Assembly (NCBI GenBank): GCA_031291175.1
Contig: JARLJO010000050.1
Span: 1-64,000, forward strand
Reading direction: 5' to 3'
From: Gammaproteobacteria bacterium
GTDB taxonomy: Bacteria; Pseudomonadota; Gammaproteobacteria; DSM-16500
DNA length: 64,000 nt
The notes below the pieces were generated by a model, which ran no database searches, was not told the origin of the DNA, and worked only from the letters and a program-made list of their open reading frames with translations. Of the stretch, positions 25,426-33,713 are shown piece after piece. The position numbers and the translations under genes were made by a program. How positions within the stretch are numbered: position 1 is the first letter of the stretch; every line of letters starts with the position of its first letter.

Positions 25426-26676
25426 ATGTTGAAGCGGATTAACCGCATGAAAAAAAGCATCGGTGTGATACTGCTGTTTTTAGCAATGAATCTTGTTTTT
25501 GCCGCCAGTGTCACGAGTCAAAAAATCACGCTAGATATACACAATGTAGATTTGCCTACGACTTTGCGAGTGCTTGCCAAAGCAATGCATATTAATTTGG
25601 TTTTAAGTCCCGCCATTTCGGGTGTGGTGTCTTTGCATTGGCAGGCGGCTGATGCGAAAACGGCTTTTCGTTTGCTGTTGGTTTCTCAAGGATTGAGTCA
25701 ATGGTCAAACGGCGATTTATGGTTTGTGGCTCCTCATCGGGAATTAATAAAACGCAAAAATGAAGCGTTGAAATTAGAGGAGGCGTTAATTGCTTCAGCG
25801 CCGCTTGTTTCTCGTACCTGGCAAATTCGTTATGCCAAAGCAGAGGACATTGCGCACTTGTTGCAAGATGATCGTTATTCTCTGCTGACAAGGCGGGGTG
25901 GTTTGCGAGTCGATCCAAGAACCAACAGTCTTTATGTTAAGGACGTTGCAAGCAGTCTTCTGCTTATTGCAGAATTCATTCAAAAATTTGATAAGCCCGT
26001 GCAGCAAGTGTTAATTGAGGCGCGATTGGCCAGTGTGGACAGTGATTTTGAGCGCGAGTTGGGTGTTAAGTTTTCAGTGCAAAATTTCAATTTTTCACGA
26101 GAAAAACATGGTTTGCCGCCAGAGTCGCCAACAGCCGCGCCGCGTTTTAGCTTGGCAGTTGCGACGTTGGCGAATGGATCCCAGTTAGATGTGGCTTTGT
26201 CCGCGCTTGAGGATGAAGGTAGAGGTGAGCTGATTTCCAGTCCCAGTTTGTTTACAGCAAATCAACAAATGGCTTCCATTGAGTCTGGTGAAGATATTCC
26301 TTATCAAGAGACGAGTGCCAATGGGGCAACCAGCGTGGCCTTTAAAAAGGCTGTTCTCAGCTTGAAAGTCACGCCCCAGATTATGCCGAACAATAAAGTG
26401 TTATTGCAGTTGAAGGTGAATCAGGACAGACCCAGTAGTCGTATTGTCTTGGGCGTGCCAGCTATTAGCACGCGTCAGATAGAGACAAGTGTTTTGGTCA
26501 CTAATGGGCAAACATTGGTTTTAGGCGGGATTTATGAGGTCAATAAAGAGAATGGTGAGCAGCGTATTCCTTTTTTAAGTAAGATCCCGCTTCTTGGCAT
26601 GTTATTTCAATTGCGAGATTATAAAGAAAATAAACGAGAATTATTGATCTTTGTGACGCCTAAAATTATCGACTAA
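25426..26676 (+). CDS. Short PilQ/HofQ-type secretin
   Basis: Secretins form the outer-membrane ring through which pili or transforming DNA pass. The 416-aa product has a signal peptide (hydrophobic core at about residues 14-28), an N0/STN-like domain (ITLDIHNVDLPTTLRVLAKA), an N1 domain (RTWQIRYAKAEDIAHLL), and a full secretin core. The core shows VLIEARLASVDSDFERELGV, SSPSLFTANQQ, VTPQIMPNNKVLLQLKV and LVLGGIYEVNKENGEQRIPFL. It lacks the AMIN domains of ~700-aa PilQ and matches the size of HofQ/ComE competence secretins. The usual downstream aroK-aroB genes follow, separated by two family B repeats. Confidence 0.88.
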   Translation: MLKRINRMKKSIGVILLFLAMNLVFAASVTSQKITLDIHNVDLPTTLRVLAKAMHINLVLSPAISGVVSLHWQAADAKTAFRLLLVSQGLSQWSNGDLWFVAPHRELIKRKNEALKLEEALIASAPLVSRTWQIRYAKAEDIAHLLQDDRYSLLTRRGGLRVDPRTNSLYVKDVASSLLLIAEFIQKFDKPVQQVLIEARLASVDSDFERELGVKFSVQNFNFSREKHGLPPESPTAAPRFSLAVATLANGSQLDVALSALEDEGRGELISSPSLFTANQQMASIESGEDIPYQETSANGATSVAFKKAVLSLKVTPQIMPNNKVLLQLKVNQDRPSSRIVLGVPAISTRQIETSVLVTNGQTLVLGGIYEVNKENGEQRIPFLSKIPLLGMLFQLRDYKENKRELLIFVTPKIID

Positions 26677-26733
26677 GGGGAATTGCGCAAGCATGAGCTT
26701 TGTCGACAATGGCTTCAATAGGAGGCTAAAGGA

Positions 26734-26851
26734 GTCAACTCAAGGAGAGCTATCATCTTATTCCAGCTCCAAACACCACATCCCTGTGGTTTACGCCGCC
26801 ATCCATGGCGGCGAGTCGCTTACATAAGATGATAGCTCTCCTTGAGTTAAC
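26734..26851 (+). repeat. Family B palindromic repeat, copy 1
   Basis: Terminal arms AACTCAAGGAGAGCTATCAT and its complement (26832-26850) form a long stem. Inside are two further hairpins, CCACATCCCTGTGG and CGCCGCCATCCATGGCGGCG, giving a three-stem structure. The flank to about 26886 (ACAAGAACTTCTCTAT) recurs at other copies and is probably part of the element. It is followed at 27131 by an inverted copy. Confidence 0.88.
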
Positions 26852-27130
26852 GCTATTTTTGTATTTTTACAAGAACTTCTCTATTAGTGTTTTTATCGAT
26901 TTAAGGCCAATAAAATGCTGCTTTGTTTTTAAAAGCGGATAATTAGTTTCCCGCCTTTGCGGGAATGGCTCTTGTTCGGTCAGGTGGAAAGGTATTCTCT
27001 TTCTTAAGGTGACGGCTATGCGGAAATGACCATTGTTCAGAGTTTGACAATGTATGCCAAGCGGATATTTTAGCGTACCTTGGGTCAATAAAATGCTGAT
27101 AGAGAACTTCTTTAAAAATATAAAAACAGT
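26852..27130. other. Spacer between inverted family B copies
   Basis: No gene is supported; the one longer minus-strand frame has no recognisable product. The ends carry the family B flank (AAGAACTTCTCTAT on the left; GATAGAGAACTTC on the right) in inverted orientation. A TTCCCGC-CTTT-GCGGGAA hairpin lies near 26948-26965. Confidence 0.5.
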
Positions 27131-27248
27131 GTTAACTCAAGGAGGGGGATCATCTTATGTAAGCGACTCGCCGCCATGGATGGCGGCGTTAACCACAGGG
27201 ATGTGGTGTTTGGAGCTGGAATAAGATGACCCCCTTCCTTGAGTTAAC
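27131..27248 (-). repeat. Family B palindromic repeat, copy 2 (inverted)
   Basis: This is the reverse orientation of copy 1, 279 bases away. The outer arms read AAGGAGGGGGATCATCTTAT and ATAAGATGACCCCCTTCCTT, so the variable centre of the stem has changed on both sides (one A-C mismatch, one G-U). The two inner hairpins are kept. It lies 207 bases before aroK. Confidence 0.88.
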
Positions 27249-27455
27249 ACCTTTTAATCTGGTGCATTGACAGTGACTCAGCTCACACAGAAATGATATA
27301 GATCAGCTAGGCTCGCACGTTCTTGGTGAAGAACCAAAGATTTGCTAACATTAAACAAGGTTTCGAAGTGGTTGCGAATAGTTAAAAGTGGTATTATTCC
27401 AACTCACCATCCTCGGGATAAGATTTCCAATTCGGACAAACGAAGTTAAGTCACT

Positions 27456-27989
27456 ATGATTAAAGCAAAAAACAATAATATTTTTTTAATCGGCCCCATG
27501 GGCGCTGGCAAAAGCAGCGTTGGCAGATTTTTGGCAAAACAGTTAGGTATGGATTTTTACGACTCGGATGAAGAAATTGAAAAGAGCACAGGCGTTGACC
27601 TGGGCTGGATTTTTGATGTGGAAGGCGAAGAAGGCTTTCGTAAGCGCGAAGCCGCAGTTGTAGCACAATTGGCCAAGCGGTCGAATATTGTATTAGCCAC
27701 AGGTGGTGGAACAATTGTTGAGCCTGAAAATCAAAAGATTTTAGCGTCCAGAGGCATGATTGTTTATTTAGAGGTTTCGCTAGAGCATCAAGAACCTCGC
27801 GTAGTGAATGAAAGTCGCCGTCCTTCCTTGCGGGTGAAAAATCGCCAGGAAGTGTTAAAACAATTACAAGAAGAGCGCCTGCCCATTTATCAGTCATTGG
27901 CTGACTTTAAGGTGCATACCGATAATCGTTCTGTACGCGCTGTTGCTGATGATATTGTTACCTGGTTAAAAAAAGAGAAGATTAGGTGA
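27456..27989 (+). CDS. aroK: Shikimate kinase
   Basis: AroK phosphorylates shikimate at the 3-hydroxyl in the pathway to chorismate, which also feeds ubiC. The 177-aa length is standard. The P-loop GPMGAGKSSVGRFLA lies near residues 12-26, the shikimate-binding FYDSDEEIEKSTG near 34-46, FRKREAAVV with catalytic-site Arg near 60, ATGGGT near 80, and the lid RRPSLR near 118. It overlaps aroB by four bases (GTGA). The pilQ-aroK-aroB order is conserved in Gammaproteobacteria. Confidence 0.96.
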   Translation: MIKAKNNNIFLIGPMGAGKSSVGRFLAKQLGMDFYDSDEEIEKSTGVDLGWIFDVEGEEGFRKREAAVVAQLAKRSNIVLATGGGTIVEPENQKILASRGMIVYLEVSLEHQEPRVVNESRRPSLRVKNRQEVLKQLQEERLPIYQSLADFKVHTDNRSVRAVADDIVTWLKKEKIR

Positions 27990-29086
27990 TACCCCTTGTC
28001 ATCACGCTGAGCCTGGCCTCGCGATCTTATCCTATTTATGTTGGCCAACACTTACTGACAAAACACAATATCCTTCTGCCCTATCTCTCCTCCAAACAAA
28101 TCATGATCGTCACTCAGGAAAATATTGCGAGCCTCTATTTGCCAATATTGAAAGCCGCTTTGGCGGATTATCCATGTGATGTCATGTATTTGCCTAATGG
28201 TGAGCAATATAAAAACATTGAGCAGTGGCAAGGCATTTTAGAGAAATTAATCGAGCAACGTCATGAGCGGAATACTACCTTGATTGCTTTAGGGGGTGGC
28301 ATTGTTGGTGATATGACAGGATTTGCTGCGGCTTGTTATTTGCGCGGCGTCAACTTTATCCAGATTCCCACAACGCTAATCGCGCAAGTGGATGCCGCTA
28401 TTGGCGGTAAAACAGCCATTAATCACGCGAGCGGCAAAAACATGATAGGGGCATTTTATCAGCCTCGCTGTGTGATTGCTGACATTGATTTTTTGCAGAC
28501 CTTATCCGCGCGTGAATATCGCGCAGGTTTAGCTGAGGTCGTCAAATATGGCTTGATTCAAGACGCTGACTTTTTTCAGTGGCTGGAAGCGAACATGGCT
28601 CTCCTTTTATCAAAAGACGAATCGGCTTTATTATATGCGGTGCACAAAAGTGCGAGTATTAAAGCGAATTTTGTTTCTCAGGATGAAAAGGAACAAGGTT
28701 TGCGCAGCTTGTTGAACTTGGGCCATACTTTTGGGCATGCGCTGGAGGTGGCGAATCACTATGAAGGCATATTGCATGGTGAAGCGGTTGCTGTCGGTAT
28801 CATCATGGCGTCGTTTTTATCTATGCAGCTAGGGTGGATTAGCAGCAGTGACCATCAGCGTATTCAGGCATTATTTGATAAAATTGGCTGTATGAAAAAT
28901 TTACCTGCGCTTCCTTTGCCATCTGATTTTATCCGTTTCATGCAGCACGATAAGAAAGTAGAAGCCGGCAAGGTGCATTTCATTTTGTTGAAAGGGATTG
29001 GTCAGGCAATAAAAACATCAGTCGTAACAGATCAGCAATTAAAACAGACGATTGAATGGGCGGCGGATTTAATGGTTAATGTGTGA
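27986..29086 (+). CDS. aroB: 3-dehydroquinate synthase
   Basis: AroB converts DAHP to 3-dehydroquinate, the second step of the shikimate pathway, using NAD and a metal ion. The 366-aa product starts at GTG 27986, overlapping the aroK stop. It shows GGGIVGDMTGFAAACYLRG for NAD binding near residue 107 and IPTTLIAQVDAAIGGKTAIN near 130. The zinc ligands lie in AGLAEVVKYG (Glu) and NLGHTFGHALE (His). A convergent terminator follows. Confidence 0.96.
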   Translation: MIPLVITLSLASRSYPIYVGQHLLTKHNILLPYLSSKQIMIVTQENIASLYLPILKAALADYPCDVMYLPNGEQYKNIEQWQGILEKLIEQRHERNTTLIALGGGIVGDMTGFAAACYLRGVNFIQIPTTLIAQVDAAIGGKTAINHASGKNMIGAFYQPRCVIADIDFLQTLSAREYRAGLAEVVKYGLIQDADFFQWLEANMALLLSKDESALLYAVHKSASIKANFVSQDEKEQGLRSLLNLGHTFGHALEVANHYEGILHGEAVAVGIIMASFLSMQLGWISSSDHQRIQALFDKIGCMKNLPALPLPSDFIRFMQHDKKVEAGKVHFILLKGIGQAIKTSVVTDQQLKQTIEWAADLMVNV

Positions 29087-29109
29087 GATGGCGGGATGAG
29101 TGAGACGAT

Positions 29110-29135
29110 AACCCAACCCTAAACCGGGTTGGGTT
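29110..29135. terminator. Bidirectional terminator-like hairpin
   Basis: AACCCAACCC (29110-29119) and GGGTTGGGTT (29126-29135) form a perfect 10-bp stem with a six-base loop, between the converging ends of aroB and the Ala/Thr-rich lipoprotein gene. T content after the stem is modest on both strands. Confidence 0.65.
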
Positions 29136-29147
29136 GTATTCGTGAGC

Positions 29148-29501
29148 TTACTTCTGAGCAGGAGCAGTTGCATCAGATGGAGCAGCAGCATCAGATGGTG
29201 CTGTAGCTGGAGCAGCTTGGTCAGCAGCAGGTGCAGCAACTGGAGCGGTCGCTGTTTGATCAGCAGGTGCTGTTGTTTCAGCAGGAGCAGCAGCAGGAGC
29301 AACGGTTGTGTCTGTTGTTGTGGTTGTTGTTTGTGGAGCAGCAGCTGGGGTAGCTTCTGTTGTAGCAGGAGCAGCAGCTGTTGTTTCGGTTGTTGTTGTG
29401 GTTTCTGTTGTGGATTTGTCAGCATCTTTTTGTTGGCTGCATGCTGCTAAACCTAAAAGACACAGACCCGCGATTGAAGCAATAATCATTTGTTTTTGCA
29501 T
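29148..29501 (-). CDS. Ala/Thr/Pro-rich lipoprotein
   Basis: The 117-aa product has a lipoprotein signal ([21 protein letters not shown], Cys at residue 21; lipobox LAAC), then a SQQKDADKS linker. The remaining ~90 residues are almost entirely Thr, Ala and Pro, with short repeats such as TTETTTTT and [11 protein letters not shown]. It is probably disordered and surface or periplasmic. The strand choice matters because long frames exist on both strands; the lipobox and a clean start support the minus strand. It is divergent from hemE. No function is recognisable. Confidence 0.75.
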   Translation of the reverse strand: MQKQMIIASIAGLCLLGLAACSQQKDADKSTTETTTTTETTAAAPATTEATPAAAPQTTTTTTDTTVAPAAAPAETTAPADQTATAPVAAPAADQAAPATAPSDAAAPSDATAPAQK

Positions 29502-29679
29502 AATAGTTTTCCTTTACTTAAAAGTTATTTTAAACTGTATCTTAAATACCCGAAAAAAAGCGTATCTTATCCTAAATAAAACCAGCTGCAAAGCGACTTT
29601 CGCGGGCTTTCGCCTTTTGATCGGTTTAGGGCAGCTTCTGCTTTTTGCCCAGGCACTAAAAATAGTTAATGGAACCCTT

Positions 29680-30744
29680 ATGACCCAATTAAAAAACGAT
29701 CGCTTGTTGCGTGCGTTAAGACGCCAGCCCGTCGATGTAACACCCATCTGGATCATGCGTCAAGCAGGTCGTTATTTGCCAGAGTACAGAAAAATTCGCG
29801 AAACAGCGGGCAGCTTCATGAAGCTCTGCAAGACACCAGAGTTAGCTTGCACGGTGACGTTGCAACCCTTGGCGCGTTTTCCTTTAGATGCGGCTATTTT
29901 GTTTTCGGATATTTTGACGATTCCCGATGCGATGGGTTTGGGTTTGTCATTTCGAGAAGGCGAAGGTCCTGTTTTCGAACGTCCCATTCAATCGGTCGAA
30001 GATATCAAAGCACTCAGTGTTCCAGATCCTGAAATGAGTTTAGGTTATGTGTTGGATGCGATTCGTATGGTGAGACAGGAACTTGCGGGCAAAGTGCCGT
30101 TGATTGGTTTTTGTGGTAGCCCTTGGACTATTGCAACCTACATGGTGGAAGGTAAATCCAATAAAGCTTTTCCAAAAATTAAAAACCTGTTACGTGAAGA
30201 TCCACGTGCGTTGCATCAACTGTTAGATGTATTAGCCCAATCGGTGAGTACGCATTTAAATGCGCAAATCAAAGCGGGCGTGCAGGCCGTGATGTTGTTT
30301 GACACATGGGGCGGTATGTTAGAAACCGCCGAGTACCAAGAATTTTCACTGCGTTATTGTCAGCAAATCATGGCGAGTCTCATTCGTGAAAATGAAGGCC
30401 AACAAGTGCCCGTGATTTTATTTACAAAAGGCGGCGCAAAATGGCTGGAGCTGATGGCGCATTCTGGTTGTGATGCTTTAGGCTTGGATTGGATGATCAA
30501 TATGAATGAAGCGCGTGCACGCGTAGGCGGTCATGTTGCTTTGCAAGGCAATATGGATCCACAATTTATGTATCGCACACCAGAGGCCATTCGTGAAGAG
30601 GTCGCACGTATTTTGCAATCTTATGGATCGGGATCAGGACACATCTTTAATTTAGGTCACGGTATTCTGCCTGATATTTCACCCGAAAATGTAGCGGTTT
30701 TAGTCGATGCCGTGCATGAGTTCAGTCATGCTTATCACCAGTAA
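29680..30744 (+). CDS. hemE: Uroporphyrinogen decarboxylase
   Basis: HemE removes four carboxyl groups from uroporphyrinogen III, giving coproporphyrinogen III for haem synthesis. The ATG at 29680 gives 354 aa starting [19 protein letters not shown], the normal N-terminus; the open frame extends upstream to 29308, but that part overlaps the divergent lipoprotein. Signatures are [16 protein letters not shown] (residues 22-37), [12 protein letters not shown] with the catalytic Asp, [16 protein letters not shown], and [13 protein letters not shown]. The supply of haem suits the cytochrome c genes at the end of the window. Confidence 0.95.
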   Translation: MTQLKNDRLLRALRRQPVDVTPIWIMRQAGRYLPEYRKIRETAGSFMKLCKTPELACTVTLQPLARFPLDAAILFSDILTIPDAMGLGLSFREGEGPVFERPIQSVEDIKALSVPDPEMSLGYVLDAIRMVRQELAGKVPLIGFCGSPWTIATYMVEGKSNKAFPKIKNLLREDPRALHQLLDVLAQSVSTHLNAQIKAGVQAVMLFDTWGGMLETAEYQEFSLRYCQQIMASLIRENEGQQVPVILFTKGGAKWLELMAHSGCDALGLDWMINMNEARARVGGHVALQGNMDPQFMYRTPEAIREEVARILQSYGSGSGHIFNLGHGILPDISPENVAVLVDAVHEFSHAYHQ

Positions 30745-30760
30745 TGCATAACAGAAAAGG

Positions 30761-31780
30761 ATGCACGGAATGAATGTCGTACCCTTTAAGTCAGCTTGGT
30801 GGTTACGTGGCCCCCACTCACAAACATTGTGGTCGACACTCTTTCGTCGAAAAGAAATTAAAATTCCGTTAAGACGAGAGCGAATGGAGTTGCCAGACGG
30901 TGATTTTGTGGATCTCGATTGGAGTCCCGAAGAGCATGGTCCTATTGTGTTAATTTTGCATGGACTAGAGGGATCTGTGACTTCACCTTATGCTAAAGGG
31001 ATGTTGCAGACGCTCAATCAATATGGTTGGCGCGCGGCTGTGATACATTTTCGTGGTTGCAGTGGCGAATTAAATCGTCTGCCGCGTATTTATCATTCGG
31101 GCGATACGGATGATGTGGCGCATGTCGTGAAAATGTTAAAAGAGCGCGAACCCTTCACTCCAATTGCGGCAATGGGTTTCTCCATGGGTGGCAATGTCTT
31201 GCTGAAATGGTTAGGTGAAACGAAAGCAGAGAATCCACTCGCTGCGGCCATCGCGATATCGGTTCCTTACGATTTAGATAAATCCGTTGAGAAATTACAA
31301 AGCGGATTTTCGCGTCTTTATCAGTGGCATTTATTGCGTAGTTTAAAACAAAAAGTCTTAACGAAATTCAGTCGACAGCCATCACCGATTCCCTTGCCGC
31401 CCATGATGAATGTGCGAACCATTCGAGAGTTTGATGACAAGATTACAGCGCCTTTGCATGGATTTGGTAGTGCCAAACATTATTATCAGATCGCCAGTTG
31501 CAAGCCTTATCTAAGATCTATCAATGTGCCGACTTTGTTGTTGCAGGCAAAAGACGATCCGTTTATGACGCCTGATGTGTTGCCTCTCGCTTATGATTTA
31601 TCGCCCTCGGTCAAGCTTGAGCTATCAGAAAAAGGTGGGCATGTGGGGTTCGTGGGCGGCGTCTATCCCTGGCGTCCCAGGTATTGGCTTGAATACCGTA
31701 TTCCCTTGTTTTTGAAGTATCATTTGCCATATAGGGCGAATTTTGAGGCGGCCAATGCGCCCGTTAATGGGAAAATCTAA
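30761..31780 (+). CDS. YheT-family alpha/beta hydrolase
   Basis: The 339-aa product is an alpha/beta-hydrolase of the YheT/EMB8 group. It has a typical N-terminal FKSAWWLRGPHSQTLWSTLF segment, the oxyanion region LILHGLEGS near residue 65, HFRGCSGE near 96, the nucleophile elbow GFSMGGNV near 140, and the acid/His in AKDDPFM and GGHVGF near the end. Substrates of the family are not well defined; esterase activity on lipid-like esters is the general expectation. It begins 17 bases after hemE and is probably co-transcribed. Confidence 0.88.
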   Translation: MHGMNVVPFKSAWWLRGPHSQTLWSTLFRRKEIKIPLRRERMELPDGDFVDLDWSPEEHGPIVLILHGLEGSVTSPYAKGMLQTLNQYGWRAAVIHFRGCSGELNRLPRIYHSGDTDDVAHVVKMLKEREPFTPIAAMGFSMGGNVLLKWLGETKAENPLAAAIAISVPYDLDKSVEKLQSGFSRLYQWHLLRSLKQKVLTKFSRQPSPIPLPPMMNVRTIREFDDKITAPLHGFGSAKHYYQIASCKPYLRSINVPTLLLQAKDDPFMTPDVLPLAYDLSPSVKLELSEKGGHVGFVGGVYPWRPRYWLEYRIPLFLKYHLPYRANFEAANAPVNGKI

Positions 31781-31895
31781 TTAGAATCATCGGTATAGGC
31801 AGTGATGGTATATTAGGCAGCTTAAGGTTATTTTAATGAATAAAGCCTATAATGGTATCATTCTTTCACGTTATCTTAAGTCATAGGCATTCATC

Positions 31896-33626
31896 ATGCG
31901 ATTTCACCTCTCTAAAGACACGCTCGCTTTATCGCAGAATGCTGGCATTCAAGAGCTTGCTGCGCACGATTTTCTTTATAATGCTGAGGATTTTAAAGAA
32001 GATTATGAGCCTGCTAGGAGTTTATATTTTGATATAGTGCGTGGGGCTCAGATTAATGGGTTTAGTAACCAAAATCCACAATTTCATGAGCAGATTGAAG
32101 ATGTGAGTGATAAAACGCTGCTTGCGCTCATCCAAAATACATTCCCGGCTTTAAGCGAAGCAGAAGGTATTCAAGAACAAAAAAAGATTCTTCGTTACTG
32201 GGATCGCGGCGCTGGTGAGTTACCCGCATTCCTCTCGCAAGAATATCCTCATGATAAGCCGTTTCAAGAAGCAGTATTGGACATAAGAAAAAATCGTTAT
32301 CAGCGATTAACGGCAGTGTTACGTGAGCAATTTCCTGGAGCGGATCAGGGCCATTCTTATGCCGATTTGATATTGAAATATTATTCGCAAAATCCCCAGT
32401 ATCCAAGTGTTTCGCCGTTTTTGGTGATTGCAGGTTTAAAAGGTTTGGGTGTAGAAGCCTTAAAGCAAAGTATTACGCTTCGTTCTGTTGTCGAAGCAGG
32501 TCGTTATAAAGTTTATTATGAAATTAATGTGCCAATGATGACGGTCACCAATTTACACACAGATGAAAAAATAGAGATAAAAGGCAGTAAGTGGAAGTTT
32601 GAATTAACCGCCAAGGGCTTTGAATTTGTGGATGCCTTTGCTTACAGTAAAAATGTGTTTGATATGCTAATGGGCGCTATGCCAGATAATTTGAAATGGT
32701 TTAAATCCTATCCTTTGTCGATGCGTATCAAAGATGCTTATGCCAGAGCGCCGATCACCCGCCCGCTGAAATTTATTGGGGAATTTTTACCGCATCTTTT
32801 TGAAAGCCTCGCTGATTGGGCGGCAGATTATCTTCACGAAAAAATGCCTAATCAAAGCGTTATCAAAAACACACCGTTACGTTTGATGGCTCGTGGGTTG
32901 ACTTATCTTGCGATTGGTTTGTTGGATGTGGTTTCTGTTGCAGCTAAGTGCGCAAGATTGCTGATCAGTCGTGTCACTTCTCCTGTTCGTTCTTACCGTG
33001 AGGCGCGAGAGTTGCACCCGGCGCTTGGGGTTTTAAGCGCCTTGGTTTCCGCATCGGCAATCATTGTGCTCGGGGTGTTTGCTTCCCCAATTATGTCCTT
33101 TCTCGGTTTAAATAGCGCAGCCGCCTGGTTGGTGGCTCACACGGGGCCGGTGGGCGCGTTCTTGCAAACGGCAGGCGCTAAAATTGCTGGGGCCTTTGGT
33201 GAGGCGGTCAGTAGTGCGATGGCGGGTGTCATGTGTTTTGCCGCAGCGGTATTTTCGCTGGCATTTTTACCTCTGGCTACTTATTTTGAATCAAAGCGCG
33301 TACCAGTAGCTCAGCAGTTTAAGCAAGAAGATATAGTTATCGTGCCAGAAGAGCCTGATGAGGATAATAGCCCCCCAGAATCGCCCTTGGTGCATTCGGC
33401 AGGCCACACTTCCCAGATTGCAGATGCGTTGCAATCTCAGCGCCAGGATAACAGTCATCTGCATGAGTCAGCCTTAGGTGAGGAAAGCAAGATAGAACCT
33501 GTCGTTGATAGTCCGCGATCTGTGCGATCTAATAGTGATAGGCAAGATGAACAAAAGACACCGACTGAGCAAGATGTATTGGTGTCAGACAATCAGTCTC
33601 CACCATCGCCGCGAAGTCTACCTTAA
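31896..33626 (+). CDS. Large unknown protein with C-terminal membrane segments; effector-like
   Basis: I do not recognise a family. Of the 576 residues, the first ~300 are soluble and charged (MRFHLSKDTLALSQNAGIQ...). Residues ~315-345 and ~375-470 hold three to four hydrophobic segments (for example ALGVLSALVSASAIIVLGVF and GVMCFAAAVFSLAFLPLA). The last ~90 residues are a polar, Pro/Ser/Glu-rich tail ending PSPRSLP. There is no signal peptide. This layout resembles membrane-targeting Dot/Icm effectors of Legionella and Coxiella, but that is inference. It shares its general layout with the 639-aa protein at 52.5 kb. Confidence 0.7.
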   Translation: MRFHLSKDTLALSQNAGIQELAAHDFLYNAEDFKEDYEPARSLYFDIVRGAQINGFSNQNPQFHEQIEDVSDKTLLALIQNTFPALSEAEGIQEQKKILRYWDRGAGELPAFLSQEYPHDKPFQEAVLDIRKNRYQRLTAVLREQFPGADQGHSYADLILKYYSQNPQYPSVSPFLVIAGLKGLGVEALKQSITLRSVVEAGRYKVYYEINVPMMTVTNLHTDEKIEIKGSKWKFELTAKGFEFVDAFAYSKNVFDMLMGAMPDNLKWFKSYPLSMRIKDAYARAPITRPLKFIGEFLPHLFESLADWAADYLHEKMPNQSVIKNTPLRLMARGLTYLAIGLLDVVSVAAKCARLLISRVTSPVRSYREARELHPALGVLSALVSASAIIVLGVFASPIMSFLGLNSAAAWLVAHTGPVGAFLQTAGAKIAGAFGEAVSSAMAGVMCFAAAVFSLAFLPLATYFESKRVPVAQQFKQEDIVIVPEEPDEDNSPPESPLVHSAGHTSQIADALQSQRQDNSHLHESALGEESKIEPVVDSPRSVRSNSDRQDEQKTPTEQDVLVSDNQSPPSPRSLP

Positions 33627-33658
33627 CCGCGAGAAAAATCCGCTAAGGTGGTCTTTTT
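33617..33658 (+). terminator. Probable terminator after the 576-aa gene
   Basis: CTACCTTA at 33617 onward pairs with TAAGGTGG, with inner GCG/CGC, followed by TCTTTTT. The stop codon of the 576-aa gene lies in the left arm. Confidence 0.5.
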
Positions 33659-33713
33659 CGACTGTTTGATTTACTATTTTTAAATTGATGGGACGCCAAC
33701 AAAGGAGTGTAGC

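Noticed and set aside
29142-29450. Plus-strand Ser/Cys-rich frame over the Ala/Thr lipoprotein gene
   Set aside because: It is the complement of a low-complexity coding region; the minus-strand frame has a lipobox and a proper start.
29308-29679. Upstream extension of hemE
   Set aside because: It has Val/Ala-rich sequence antisense to the lipoprotein gene; HemE homology begins at the ATG at 29680.
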